Part shown: piece after piece, positions 44,367-52,690 of the stretch | Layout: each line of letters opens with the position of its first letter | How positions within the stretch are numbered: position 1 is the first letter of the stretch | The notes under the pieces: generated by a model | Database searches by the model: none | The model's input: only the letters and a program-made list of their open reading frames with translations | Told to the model about the DNA's origin: nothing | Assembly (NCBI RefSeq): GCF_009758205.1 | Contig: NZ_WRXN01000009.1 | Span: forward strand, 246,886-310,885 | Direction of reading: 5' to 3' | Origin: Chitinophaga tropicalis | GTDB taxonomy: Bacteria; Bacteroidota; Bacteroidia; Chitinophagales; Chitinophagaceae | DNA: 64,000 bases | Translations under genes and position numbers: made by a program

Positions 44367-44930
44367 TTATAATATTTCTCCCATTATATACCTTATCATA
44401 TCAGCCACGGACAGGCATTTCACTCCTTTGCACATATCCAGGGCTGACCGGGGCATCACCTCAAAATCTGCCGTCTGCGGGTCCTGTACAATTCCCATAC
44501 CTCCTGCTGCGACTATCTGGCATAAACCGGCGGCTCCATCTTTATTGGCGCCGCTCAGCAGTATTCCCAATGCCTTTTCTCCATATACATCAGCAATGCT
44601 GCTGAAGGTCATATCGATGGAGGGGCGGCTATAATTCACCAGCTCGGAATAGTCGAGCATGAATGTTCTTTCGGCTTCTACCAGCAGGTGATAATTCTGC
44701 GGAGCCAGGTAGATACAATGTTCCTTTACAGGTTCTTTATCTTCCGGCTCTGAGATCGTCCTTTTAGTCGACAACAGTCTGCTCATTTCACTACGCACAT
44801 TCCTAAGCCTGTGCAATACTATTACTACCGGTGTGTTAATATGAGGGGGCAGGGCATCCAGAATCTTTGTGATCACAGCCAGGCTTCCTGCGGAGCCTCC
44901 AATGGTTATTACATCGTATCTGTCAGTCAT
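44367..44930 (-). CDS. CheB-type methylesterase catalytic domain
   Basis: This is a 187-residue stand-alone CheB catalytic domain. The active-site Ser lies in IGGSAGSLAVI near residue 13, the His in VIVLHRLRNV, and the Asp in LLSGANKDGAAGL. The receiver domain of classical CheB is absent. It follows cheR with a 16-nt gap. In chemotaxis CheB demethylates receptors; here no chemoreceptor is present and it may act on the neighbouring kinase or another protein. Confidence 0.9.
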   Translation of the reverse strand: MTDRYDVITIGGSAGSLAVITKILDALPPHINTPVVIVLHRLRNVRSEMSRLLSTKRTISEPEDKEPVKEHCIYLAPQNYHLLVEAERTFMLDYSELVNYSRPSIDMTFSSIADVYGEKALGILLSGANKDGAAGLCQIVAAGGMGIVQDPQTADFEVMPRSALDMCKGVKCLSVADMIRYIMGEIL

Positions 44931-44946
44931 AAACAGGTATTAAGCG

Positions 44947-45768
44947 TTATTCCTTTCTCCTGTATATTTTATGCTGCACATGTACTGTTTCAAACTGTTC
45001 ATGTATATCTGCAAATTTCATGGTTTCTTTGATGCCCATGGCGAGGTAGCCCCGTGCGGCAAGGCTGTCATGGAACAGCTTCAACACACTGTTTTGCAGT
45101 GAACGGTTAAAATAGATCAGTACATTCCGGCAACATACCAGGTGAAATTCATTAAACACTTTATCTGTAACAAGGTTGTGCTGGAAGAAAGTAATATGTT
45201 TCCTCAGCTCTTTTTTGATCAGCACATTGTCATACCTGGCAACATAATAATTGGAAAAATCGTTCAATCCGCCTGACTGTATATAGTTCTGTGTATAATC
45301 CCTCATATTGTTCAGCGGTAAGATACCGGAGGATGCCTTTTCGAGGTTGACGGGGTTGAGATCTGTTGCATAGATCCTGCTCCTGTTCAACAGTCCTGCT
45401 TCCTCCAGCAGAATAGCCATGGAAAAGACCTCTTCTCCTGTAGAACAGCCTGCATGCCATATCTTGATGTTCGGATATGCGGCAAGTTTAGGCAGTACCT
45501 GTTCTCTCATTGTACGGTAGAAATGAGGGTCTCTGAACATCTCCGTGACATTTACCGTGATGTATTGCACCATCCGGTCAAAGCATTCCTCATCATTCAC
45601 AAGACGGTGTTTGAGGTCAAATACCGTTGCCAGCCGCATATATGTCATAAAGCGGGATATGCGCCTCCTGATAGAGGCGTGGGCGTATCCTGTAAAATCA
45701 TATCCGTACTGCAGTTTCAGTATATTGATAATGTCCAGGAAATCTGCGTTAGATATGTCTTGAATCAT
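44947..45768 (-). CDS. CheR-type protein glutamate methyltransferase
   Basis: This 273-residue SAM-dependent methyltransferase begins with an all-helical N-terminal domain (ISNADFLDIINILKLQYGYD). The catalytic domain has IWHAGCSTGEEVFSMAIL for motif I, IYATDLNPVNLEKASSG and FNEFHLVCCRNVLIYF. The 'GCSTGEE' and 'CRNVLIYF' motifs are diagnostic of CheR. It lies between the hybrid kinase (15-nt gap) and cheB (16-nt gap), so the three genes are an operon. Possible target: methyl-accepting helices of the kinase (inference). Confidence 0.93.
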   Translation of the reverse strand: MIQDISNADFLDIINILKLQYGYDFTGYAHASIRRRISRFMTYMRLATVFDLKHRLVNDEECFDRMVQYITVNVTEMFRDPHFYRTMREQVLPKLAAYPNIKIWHAGCSTGEEVFSMAILLEEAGLLNRSRIYATDLNPVNLEKASSGILPLNNMRDYTQNYIQSGGLNDFSNYYVARYDNVLIKKELRKHITFFQHNLVTDKVFNEFHLVCCRNVLIYFNRSLQNSVLKLFHDSLAARGYLAMGIKETMKFADIHEQFETVHVQHKIYRRKE

Positions 45769-45783
45769 AATAAGCAGTAAGCA

Positions 45784-48700
45784 TTATACCATCCATACAC
45801 GCATGAGGGACAGCAGTTTGCTGCTGTCTACCGGTTTTGCAATATAATCTGAAGCGCCGGCGGCTATACATTTCTCACGATCGCCCGCCATAGCCTTTGC
45901 TGTCAATGCTATTACCGGCAGCTGTTTGAAGCGGCTGTTTGCGCGTATGTGTTTCATGGCTTCATAACCATCCATACCGGGCATCATGATATCCATCAGT
46001 ACAAGGCGGATGTCTGTATGTTCTTCCAGTCTTCCCAGCGCTTCTTTTCCGTCGGCGGCGGTGATCACGTCTATGCCTTCTTCTCCCAGTACGGCGCTGA
46101 GGGAAAAGACATTACGCATATCATCGTCTGCCAGCAGGACTTTCTGTCCTTCCAGGCGGCTGCCTGTAACAACGGCTTTACCGGTATGCGGTGGTTTTTC
46201 TGTTTCTTTCAGTTTGTAGAGGAACAGCTCCAGTTCATCCATCAACCGGTCTGTAGAAAAAGTGGAATTACGTACAATAGCTGCTGCTTCTTTCTTCAGA
46301 TGCAGTTCGTCTGCTTCTGATATATCATGATCAAGATATACGATGATGGGCAATTCTTTATTCCCTGACAGTTGCCTGAGACGGTGTAAATTGCCGATAC
46401 CATTCTCGACATCTCTATTAACGTCCAATATGATGCCATCATAATTCTTTTCCTGTAATTGTACTGCTGCAGCATCTATATCAGGTACCGGATGGTACTG
46501 GGTCTGCATATGCCTTTCATCACTGAGTGATTGCAGGTAGGGATGTTGCAGTAATATTCCGTCGGATATTACCAGCACTTTTTTAAAGCGTGCCTGCAGC
46601 TGATCGCTGATGCTTGTAAATACGGACTCCAGGTCGGTCACCTGCAGGGGTTTCTGTGTATAGCCTTCTACTTTATCTCTTACCAGCACTGAGATCTCTC
46701 CGGCAGAGATAACGTGTACAAGTATGTGTTTCAGCTCTTCGTTACTTTTTAATATTTTAAGGATGTTGTTCCCGTCTATCAGCGGCAGGTTCATATCCAG
46801 CATAATGGCATCCGGCAGGTATTTGCGGGCAAAGAAAAGGCCATCGTTACCGTTCAGGGCAACAATGGTCTTATATCCTTTTTCCCGGGCAAAATCACGC
46901 AGGATGGAGGCAAAACCGGCATCGTCCTCAATAATGAGAATGAGACGGTCCTGTTTGCTGAGAGTTTCCCTGTCGTCTGCCACTATCTGTTCTGCTACGG
47001 GGAGCAGTTCAGGTACAGGAATGGTAGTAGTGATGTTATGTACCGGTTCTTCTATCACAGACGCCGGGGCGGATATAACAGGTGTGTCTGTTTTCAGTAC
47101 TACAGTGAAAGTGCTGCCTATTCCTTCTTCACTTACCAGGCGGATCTCCCCTCCCAGTCTTTTTACCAGTTCGCGGCTGATGGAAAGTCCGAGGCCGGTG
47201 CCGCCGTATTTACGGCTGGTAGAGCCGTCTGCCTGGCGGAAGGCTTCGAAGATGAGCTGCTGTTTATCTGCCGGAATACCTGTACCTGTGTCAGACACGC
47301 TGATATGAAGACCATCCGGTTTTATATTCCAGTGCAGCTTTATGGTACCGTCACGTGGAGTGAATTTAAAAGCATTGGACAGCAGGTTTTTCAGTATCTG
47401 TTCCAGGCGTTGCCTGTCTGTATGTATCTTTTCCGGTACATTATTCTCTGTGCCGGCCACAAAGTGGATACCTTTTTCTTCGGCCACTACGTGAAACAGC
47501 TGTTGCAGATCGCTGATCATTGATCTGACAGCAACCTGTTCCATATGCATGTCTATCTTACCCGCTTCTATCTTGGAGAGGTCAAGTATATCGTTGATCA
47601 GCTGCAGCAGATCGGAGCCGGATCTGTGAATGGTAGCGGCATATTCTATCTGCTTTGGGGTAAGGTTATTGTTTTTGTTTTCCTGCAGGAGCCGTGCAAG
47701 TATGAGCACGCTGTTAAGCGGAGTGCGCAGCTCATGGGACATATTAGCAAGAAATTCGGATTTGTATTTGCTGCTCTGTTCCAGTTCTTCTGCTTTCAGG
47801 GAAAGTTCCCGGCGGGTTATTTCCAACGCTGTGTTCTGCGCGTTCATTTCGTCGTTGATCTGTCTCAGTTCTTCTTCCTGTACACGCAATTCTTCTTCAG
47901 AGGCCTGCAGTACTTCGGATTGCCTGGTCAGTTCGTCGTTAGACTGTCTCAGTTCTTCCTGTTGTGTTTCCAGGATTTCTTTCTGTTCCTGTACACGTTT
48001 CAGCAGTTCCATTACCCGGGCTCTTGCTGTAGCGGCGTTGAATGCAATAGCGATGGCATCTGCTGTTTTGTCAAGCAGTTCTTTCATCAGGGGTGGTACG
48101 TCACCGAACAGGACCAGTTCCAGCACTCCTGCCAATGTATTGTCATGCCGCAGGGGTACGAAAACAACAGATCCGGGTTTAACCTGTCCGCTACCGCTGG
48201 AGATCTGCCAGTAGTTTGCCGGCACCTGTTTTAAAACCGTTATTTCCTGTTGCTGAGCGGCATGCCCTATCAGGCCTTCCCCCAGTGCATACCGTTGTTT
48301 GCCGGCGTTGGGCACAGCTATTCCTGTAACAAAATATAATTCATTTTTCAGTTCATCATAACTGTAAAATGCGCCGGCGGGAATGTCAAGGCAGGATATG
48401 AACGCCAGCAGGGTCTGGCGGCTTAATGCAGCAAGATCGGTATCTGCCCGCAGGCTTTCATTGATCCTGGAAACACCTGTCAGTATGCGGTTCTTCTCTT
48501 CCTGTGCGGCCTGTAAACGGGTGACGTCAGCCAATCTTATACTTAGCTTCCCTTCTGCCTTCACCCTGCTTCTCAGTTCACGGAAAGATACTATCATCAG
48601 GGCAAGGGCTATTATCAGAATAAGGATATTATTCAATATGAGCATTGTTTCTGTATTCGTTACAGATTCTCCTGTTTTGGCCCTACGTTCTGCCAGCAGG

Positions 48701-49194
48701 TTATGCTCTGTTGTATTAAATTTCAGTATTCCTGCGTGGACGGTATCCAGCAGTCTTCTTTCTTCCTGTGCTATTTCAAGTGAATGGCTGAACACATAGT
48801 CCTGTTGATTTTGTGTGCTGATTGTTTCCCAGTAGCGGAGTACATCTATTATCCTGTTTTCTACCTGCAGCATTTGCTGGAATTGCTTTGGGTTATCTGC
48901 CACCAGTTTTTTGATATCTCCTATCAGTGGCATCACCCTGGGCTCTGTCTGGAAATAGAGTGCCAGCTGTTCTTCCCGGCGGGTAGCGCGGTAGGCTTTT
49001 TCAGCGGATTCCATCTGGTAGATGTAACGGTTCAGCATCTGGGCATTGGTGATGACCTGGTAGGAATGTGCTACCCATTGTGCTTCTGTATGCTGACGAT
49101 TGAATGCGAAATAAGAACCGACCCCTCCTGCAATAATGAGGATTATTGCTAATGCGAACCCCAGGTAGAGGCGTAGTTTGATGGTTTTTCTCAT
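45784..49194 (-). CDS. CHASE3-GAF hybrid histidine kinase with three receivers
   Basis: This is a large membrane sensor. The ATG at 49194 is preferred over 49230 because a -7 box at 49238-49245 would start transcription next to the latter; about 1136 residues result. Domains in order: TM helix (YLGFALAIILIIAGGVGSYF), CHASE3 sensor, second TM (ILNNILILIIALALMI), GAF (about 240-390), a long coiled coil rich in EELRQ repeats, HisKA (FLANMSHELRTPLNS), HATPase (DTGTGIPADK, GGTGLGLSISREL), REC1 (IMLDMNLPLIDG), REC2 (IILDVNRDVENG, degenerate), REC3 (LMDIMMPGMDG). The coiled coil resembles a methyl-accepting stretch, consistent with the CheR/CheB genes behind it. It leads the operon divergent from the polymer-synthase genes. 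Confidence 0.93.
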   Translation of the reverse strand: MRKTIKLRLYLGFALAIILIIAGGVGSYFAFNRQHTEAQWVAHSYQVITNAQMLNRYIYQMESAEKAYRATRREEQLALYFQTEPRVMPLIGDIKKLVADNPKQFQQMLQVENRIIDVLRYWETISTQNQQDYVFSHSLEIAQEERRLLDTVHAGILKFNTTEHNLLAERRAKTGESVTNTETMLILNNILILIIALALMIVSFRELRSRVKAEGKLSIRLADVTRLQAAQEEKNRILTGVSRINESLRADTDLAALSRQTLLAFISCLDIPAGAFYSYDELKNELYFVTGIAVPNAGKQRYALGEGLIGHAAQQQEITVLKQVPANYWQISSGSGQVKPGSVVFVPLRHDNTLAGVLELVLFGDVPPLMKELLDKTADAIAIAFNAATARARVMELLKRVQEQKEILETQQEELRQSNDELTRQSEVLQASEEELRVQEEELRQINDEMNAQNTALEITRRELSLKAEELEQSSKYKSEFLANMSHELRTPLNSVLILARLLQENKNNNLTPKQIEYAATIHRSGSDLLQLINDILDLSKIEAGKIDMHMEQVAVRSMISDLQQLFHVVAEEKGIHFVAGTENNVPEKIHTDRQRLEQILKNLLSNAFKFTPRDGTIKLHWNIKPDGLHISVSDTGTGIPADKQQLIFEAFRQADGSTSRKYGGTGLGLSISRELVKRLGGEIRLVSEEGIGSTFTVVLKTDTPVISAPASVIEEPVHNITTTIPVPELLPVAEQIVADDRETLSKQDRLILIIEDDAGFASILRDFAREKGYKTIVALNGNDGLFFARKYLPDAIMLDMNLPLIDGNNILKILKSNEELKHILVHVISAGEISVLVRDKVEGYTQKPLQVTDLESVFTSISDQLQARFKKVLVISDGILLQHPYLQSLSDERHMQTQYHPVPDIDAAAVQLQEKNYDGIILDVNRDVENGIGNLHRLRQLSGNKELPIIVYLDHDISEADELHLKKEAAAIVRNSTFSTDRLMDELELFLYKLKETEKPPHTGKAVVTGSRLEGQKVLLADDDMRNVFSLSAVLGEEGIDVITAADGKEALGRLEEHTDIRLVLMDIMMPGMDGYEAMKHIRANSRFKQLPVIALTAKAMAGDREKCIAAGASDYIAKPVDSSKLLSLMRVWMV

Positions 49195-49237
49195 AGATGA
49201 AACAGAATGGTGTGATCCGGTACGATGCAATACTGAA

Positions 49238-49245
49238 CAAATATA
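49238..49245 (-). promoter_or_regulatory. -7 box of the hybrid kinase gene
   Basis: TATATTTG (minus strand) matches TAnnTTTG. There is no TTG at the expected distance upstream, so the assignment is tentative. It would start transcription near 49231. Confidence 0.35.
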
Positions 49246-49351
49246 GGGTTTAAAAGGGTGCGGAAAATTTCTTTGAGAGAGAGGATTTTGCGTGGTGTGC
49301 TGTTTAACGATCTAAAAGAGATGATCTGTTGCCCAGACATATATTTTTCAC

Positions 49352-49387
49352 GTTAATATCACGGTTTTTAAATTGAACGATATTAAC
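49352..49387. repeat. Inverted repeat, candidate operator or hairpin
   Basis: A perfect 9-bp inverted repeat, GTTAATATC and GATATTAAC, with an 18-nt spacer lies in the divergent region. It could bind a dimeric regulator or form a stem in a long leader. No T-run follows. Confidence 0.4.
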
Positions 49388-49644
49388 TTACACCCACGTT
49401 CGGGAGTGAATATAACGTAAACGAAACATTAATTGTTCAAAACAATTAGTAAACAATCCTAATGTGTTAAAAAATCTATTTTTTACAGCCAGGGGTAAAT
49501 CCCTGGGATGAGAATTTCAGTATATATAGATGAACCATAGGACTATGAAGCATACACCAACTTCTACTGATATAACACTACCCCGGTGCGGCAATGTCAC
49601 TATGATGAAGACACATATCATCCCACATTCAAAAACAGCCGACA

Positions 49645-50028
49645 ATGAGCAATAAAATTCTATTAGTAGAAGATGACGAGATCATGCCAAAGATCATGGA
49701 ACGCATTCTGCATAAGGAAGAGTACAAGATTGAACATGTAACAAACGGGAAAGAGGCATTCCAACGCCTGGAGGATACCGATTATGGTTATGATCTTGTA
49801 ATCACTGATATTATGATGCCTTATGCTAATGGGTTTGAGATACTCAGTAAGATAAAAAACAGGAAGGATGGTAAACCTATTCCGGTTATCATTGTTTCTA
49901 ATGCAGGGAACGAAGAGATGATCCTCGAAGGATTTAAGCTGGGTGCTGATGATTTTCTCAAGAAACCGGTTATTCCCGGGGAGTTACTGATACGTGTAAA
50001 AAGATTGCTTATGCAATACAGCAGGTAG
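49645..50028 (+). CDS. CheY-like single-domain response regulator
   Basis: This is a 127-residue receiver without output domain. Acidic pocket residues Glu-Asp-Asp lie in LLVEDDEIMPKIM. The phospho-acceptor Asp lies in LVITDIMMPYANGFEIL near residue 54, the Ser/Thr position in VPIIVSNAG-like VIIVSNAGNEE, and the Lys in FLKKPVIPGELL. It leads the HEAT/GT2/GT2/TPR-YaiO operon, 46 nt before the HEAT gene, and is divergent from the sensor kinase operon. It probably acts by protein binding, perhaps on the synthase or HEAT protein. Confidence 0.93.
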   Translation: MSNKILLVEDDEIMPKIMERILHKEEYKIEHVTNGKEAFQRLEDTDYGYDLVITDIMMPYANGFEILSKIKNRKDGKPIPVIIVSNAGNEEMILEGFKLGADDFLKKPVIPGELLIRVKRLLMQYSR

Positions 50029-50074
50029 TAAGCAATCAGACCCTTTTTGAACGATGCTCAATTGACCAGTCCTT

Positions 50075-51202
50075 ATGGAATACAGCCTTTATGACTTCAG
50101 GGATGCTTCCCTGAACATTCAAATTGCTATAGTATTTATTGTTGTAGCTGTAACCTGCACTATCATTGCGTACCTGTCTATTTTAACCGGGAGGTATAAA
50201 GCATACAGGAGGGAAAAGAAACTGGCCCGTCTTCATCCTGTTATTGATGAACTGCTGATGGAACATATCCTGCTCAATGACGAGCTGACCAGCGATATAC
50301 CTGCAGACCAGGTACAACTTCCTATAGAAGTATTTCAGCAACCTGTATTCGGAAAAAAGTGGGCGCGGCAGGCGTTGATAAACCGTTTGATACATTACCG
50401 CAATAATGTGAGGGGATCTATGGGAGAGCAGTTGCGTAACCTGTATATTCAGCTGGAACTGGACAAGGATTCTCTTAAAAAGATGAAATCCCGTAAATGG
50501 GACCTTAAAGTACAGGCCCTGGCAGAGCTTACCAGCATGAACATGTCTATTGCGGATGTGACCATTCTTCCGCTTACCAATAGCCGGAACCGTGAGTTGC
50601 GTGCGGCTGCACGTCATGCTTATATTAAACTGAGTAAGAATGAGCCCTTCAAATTCTTTGATGTGGTAACTGAGCCGTTGCTTATGTGGGACCAGGTTGA
50701 GTTATTCCGTATTATTTCCACTACTGAACATATTGCTATTCCTAATTTTGCGCAATGGATCACCTATTCTACCAATAAAAGCATTGTGTCTTTCTGCCTG
50801 AAACTGGTAGTGCATTACAACCAGATCAGTGCAGTACCTGCCGTTATAAAGCTACTTGATACCAAAGACCATTATCTCCGTGCAGACGCCATCAATTGCC
50901 TTGGTAAGATGAAGATAGAAGAGGTAGAGGAAAAGCTGATCCATATATTCAACAGCCAGCCACAGAATTGCCGTGTGGAAATACTGAAAGCGCTGGGCAG
51001 GATAAACAGTGGCAAATATGTTGATTTTCTGCGGCAGGAATTCCTGCATTCCACAGATTTTGAGATCCGTAAACATGCGGCCAAGTCCCTTATCAGGAAT
51101 CAATGGGCTGCTAAAGGAATGATCGATGAGCTGATAGAAACAGCTACTGCAGAGAATAAGCTGATACTGAAACACAGCATGAACCCTTTAATAAAATTCT
51201 GA
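50075..51202 (+). CDS. Membrane-anchored HEAT-repeat protein
   Basis: This 375-residue protein starts at ATG 50075. An N-terminal membrane helix lies at about 13-35 (IQIAIVFIVVAVTCTIIAYL), followed by a basic stretch and then helical repeats: LQVQALAELTSMNMSI-like (KWDLKVQALAELTSM), NSRNRELRAAARHAYIKLS, AVPAVIKLLDTKDHYLRADAI and KYVDFLRQEFLHSTDFEIRKHA. These are HEAT/Armadillo-like repeats, facing the cytoplasm if the N-terminus is outside. No catalytic motif. It is placed between the receiver and the two glycosyltransferases (gap 7 nt to the first), so a scaffold that links the receiver to the synthase is a reasonable inference. Confidence 0.78.
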   Translation: MEYSLYDFRDASLNIQIAIVFIVVAVTCTIIAYLSILTGRYKAYRREKKLARLHPVIDELLMEHILLNDELTSDIPADQVQLPIEVFQQPVFGKKWARQALINRLIHYRNNVRGSMGEQLRNLYIQLELDKDSLKKMKSRKWDLKVQALAELTSMNMSIADVTILPLTNSRNRELRAAARHAYIKLSKNEPFKFFDVVTEPLLMWDQVELFRIISTTEHIAIPNFAQWITYSTNKSIVSFCLKLVVHYNQISAVPAVIKLLDTKDHYLRADAINCLGKMKIEEVEEKLIHIFNSQPQNCRVEILKALGRINSGKYVDFLRQEFLHSTDFEIRKHAAKSLIRNQWAAKGMIDELIETATAENKLILKHSMNPLIKF

Positions 51203-51209
51203 TCGTGTA

Positions 51210-52664
51210 ATGCTGAAAGTATGGGAAACTATAGGAAGATTTTATGAGAACGGTATTTTTATCTACGGTACAATACTGCTGACCTCCTACGCATTGCTGG
51301 CAATATGTTCTATTATTGCTGTGCGCAATTACGCGAAAAAAGATACTTTTCACCAGGAAAATATACTGCTCAGCTCCCCATTAGCACCTGGTATTACGGT
51401 ACTGGCCCCTGCCTTCAATGAGGGGCTTACCATTATCTTCAACGTCCGGTCTTTGCTGACGCTGAACTATCCAAAATATGAGATCATCATTGTCAATGAC
51501 GGCAGCACAGACAACAGTCTGGAGCAGATGATCAAGGAGTTTGAGTTAACGAAAGTAGACTTTGCATATAACATTAAGATCCGGACAAAGCCTGTCAGGA
51601 ATATCTATAAATCCACCAACCCTGCTTATGCCAAACTGATGGTAATAGACAAGGTGAATGGTAAAAGTAAGGCGGATGCTGTGAATGCGGGCATCAATGC
51701 TGCTTCTTACAATTACTTCCTATGTACTGATGTGGATTGTATCCTTGATAAAAATACCCTGCTGGAGCTGATCAAGCCGGTGATGCAGGAGAGAAAGAAA
51801 CGTGTGATAGCTACGGGGGCTACGCTGCGTATAGCCAACTCATGTGAGTTTGACCAGGGTGTAATGACCCGTATGCGCCCTCCTAAAGAACTTCTGCCCC
51901 GCTTCCAGGAGGTAGAATATATCCGTGCGTTCGTATTGGGCAAGATGGGATGGAGCCTGCTTAACTGTGTGCCCAACGTATCTGGCGGGCTGGGATTGTT
52001 TGACAAGGAAATAGCTATCCGCAGCGGCGGGTATGATCACAGTTCTTTTGGCGAGGATATGGAACTGATGACCCGTATGTGCCGTTATGCGTATGATAAT
52101 AAAATTGATTATGCCATCAGGTATATACCTAAAACGCTCTGCTGGACGGAGGCACCTGTAACAGTAAGGATTTTCAACCGCCAGCGTACACGCTGGGCCA
52201 GGGGGCTTGCGCAGCTGATGTATGCGCACTTCAACATGTTCCTCAACCCGAGGTATGGCAGAATGGGCATGATCATCTTTCCTTATAATTTCTTTTTTGA
52301 GCTGCTGGCTCCTATCATAGAAATAACCGGTGTCATCTATTATATAATGATGTCTGTTTTTGGGCTGATCAACTGGCCTACAGCATTATTGCTGCTGCTG
52401 TTCGTATATACTTATTCGGTGATGATCACGACCATTGCTATCTTATGGGACCAGCTTACTTTCAGGTATTATAAAACATGGAGGGAGGTGGCTTATTTGT
52501 GTATGACGCCTTTCATGGAGTTTTTTCTTTATCATCCGATGATAGTGTTCTTTGCCCTGCGCGGATATTTCAATTTCCTGACAGGGAGAAAAAGCTCGTG
52601 GGGCAATATGCAACGGCGTGGTTTCCGGAGTGCGCAACCTGGTGCTACTGCAGCAGCCAAATAG
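51210..52664 (+). CDS. Processive GT2 glycosyltransferase, BcsA/PgaC-like (first copy)
   Basis: This is a 484-residue membrane glycosyltransferase. An N-terminal helix (about 18-38) precedes the GT-A domain: ITVLAPAFNEGLTIIFNV, YEIIIVNDGSTDNSLE, CTDVDCILDKNTL (DxD), GEDMELMTRMCRYAYDNK and the product-binding QRTRWARGLAQLMY, the Q-x-x-R-W motif of processive synthases. Three or four C-terminal helices follow (around residues 350-450). The segment GATLRIANSCEFDQG is unusual and shared with its neighbour. It is probably the catalytic subunit that makes and extrudes a polymer. The sugar cannot be identified. Confidence 0.9.
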   Translation: MLKVWETIGRFYENGIFIYGTILLTSYALLAICSIIAVRNYAKKDTFHQENILLSSPLAPGITVLAPAFNEGLTIIFNVRSLLTLNYPKYEIIIVNDGSTDNSLEQMIKEFELTKVDFAYNIKIRTKPVRNIYKSTNPAYAKLMVIDKVNGKSKADAVNAGINAASYNYFLCTDVDCILDKNTLLELIKPVMQERKKRVIATGATLRIANSCEFDQGVMTRMRPPKELLPRFQEVEYIRAFVLGKMGWSLLNCVPNVSGGLGLFDKEIAIRSGGYDHSSFGEDMELMTRMCRYAYDNKIDYAIRYIPKTLCWTEAPVTVRIFNRQRTRWARGLAQLMYAHFNMFLNPRYGRMGMIIFPYNFFFELLAPIIEITGVIYYIMMSVFGLINWPTALLLLLFVYTYSVMITTIAILWDQLTFRYYKTWREVAYLCMTPFMEFFLYHPMIVFFALRGYFNFLTGRKSSWGNMQRRGFRSAQPGATAAAK

Positions 52665-52690
52665 TACAATAATATTTAAACGCGGATATA

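Larger units (their letters stand above)
49195..49644. other. Divergent intergenic region between kinase and synthase operons
   Basis: This roughly 450-nt region separates two divergent operons. It contains a -7-like box for the kinase gene, a 9-bp inverted repeat GTTAATATC/GATATTAAC (49352-49360 and 49379-49387), a 7-bp one AATTGTT/AACAATT (49431-49447), and a small hairpin CCAGGG/CCCTGG (49489-49506). A 36-codon open frame from 49545 overlaps the receiver start by 11 nt; it is unproven. No clear plus-strand promoter was found. Confidence 0.5.

Noticed and set aside
44367..49194. Chemotaxis operon
   Set aside because: CheR and CheB are present, but CheA, CheW and chemoreceptors are absent, so a chemotaxis role is not supported.
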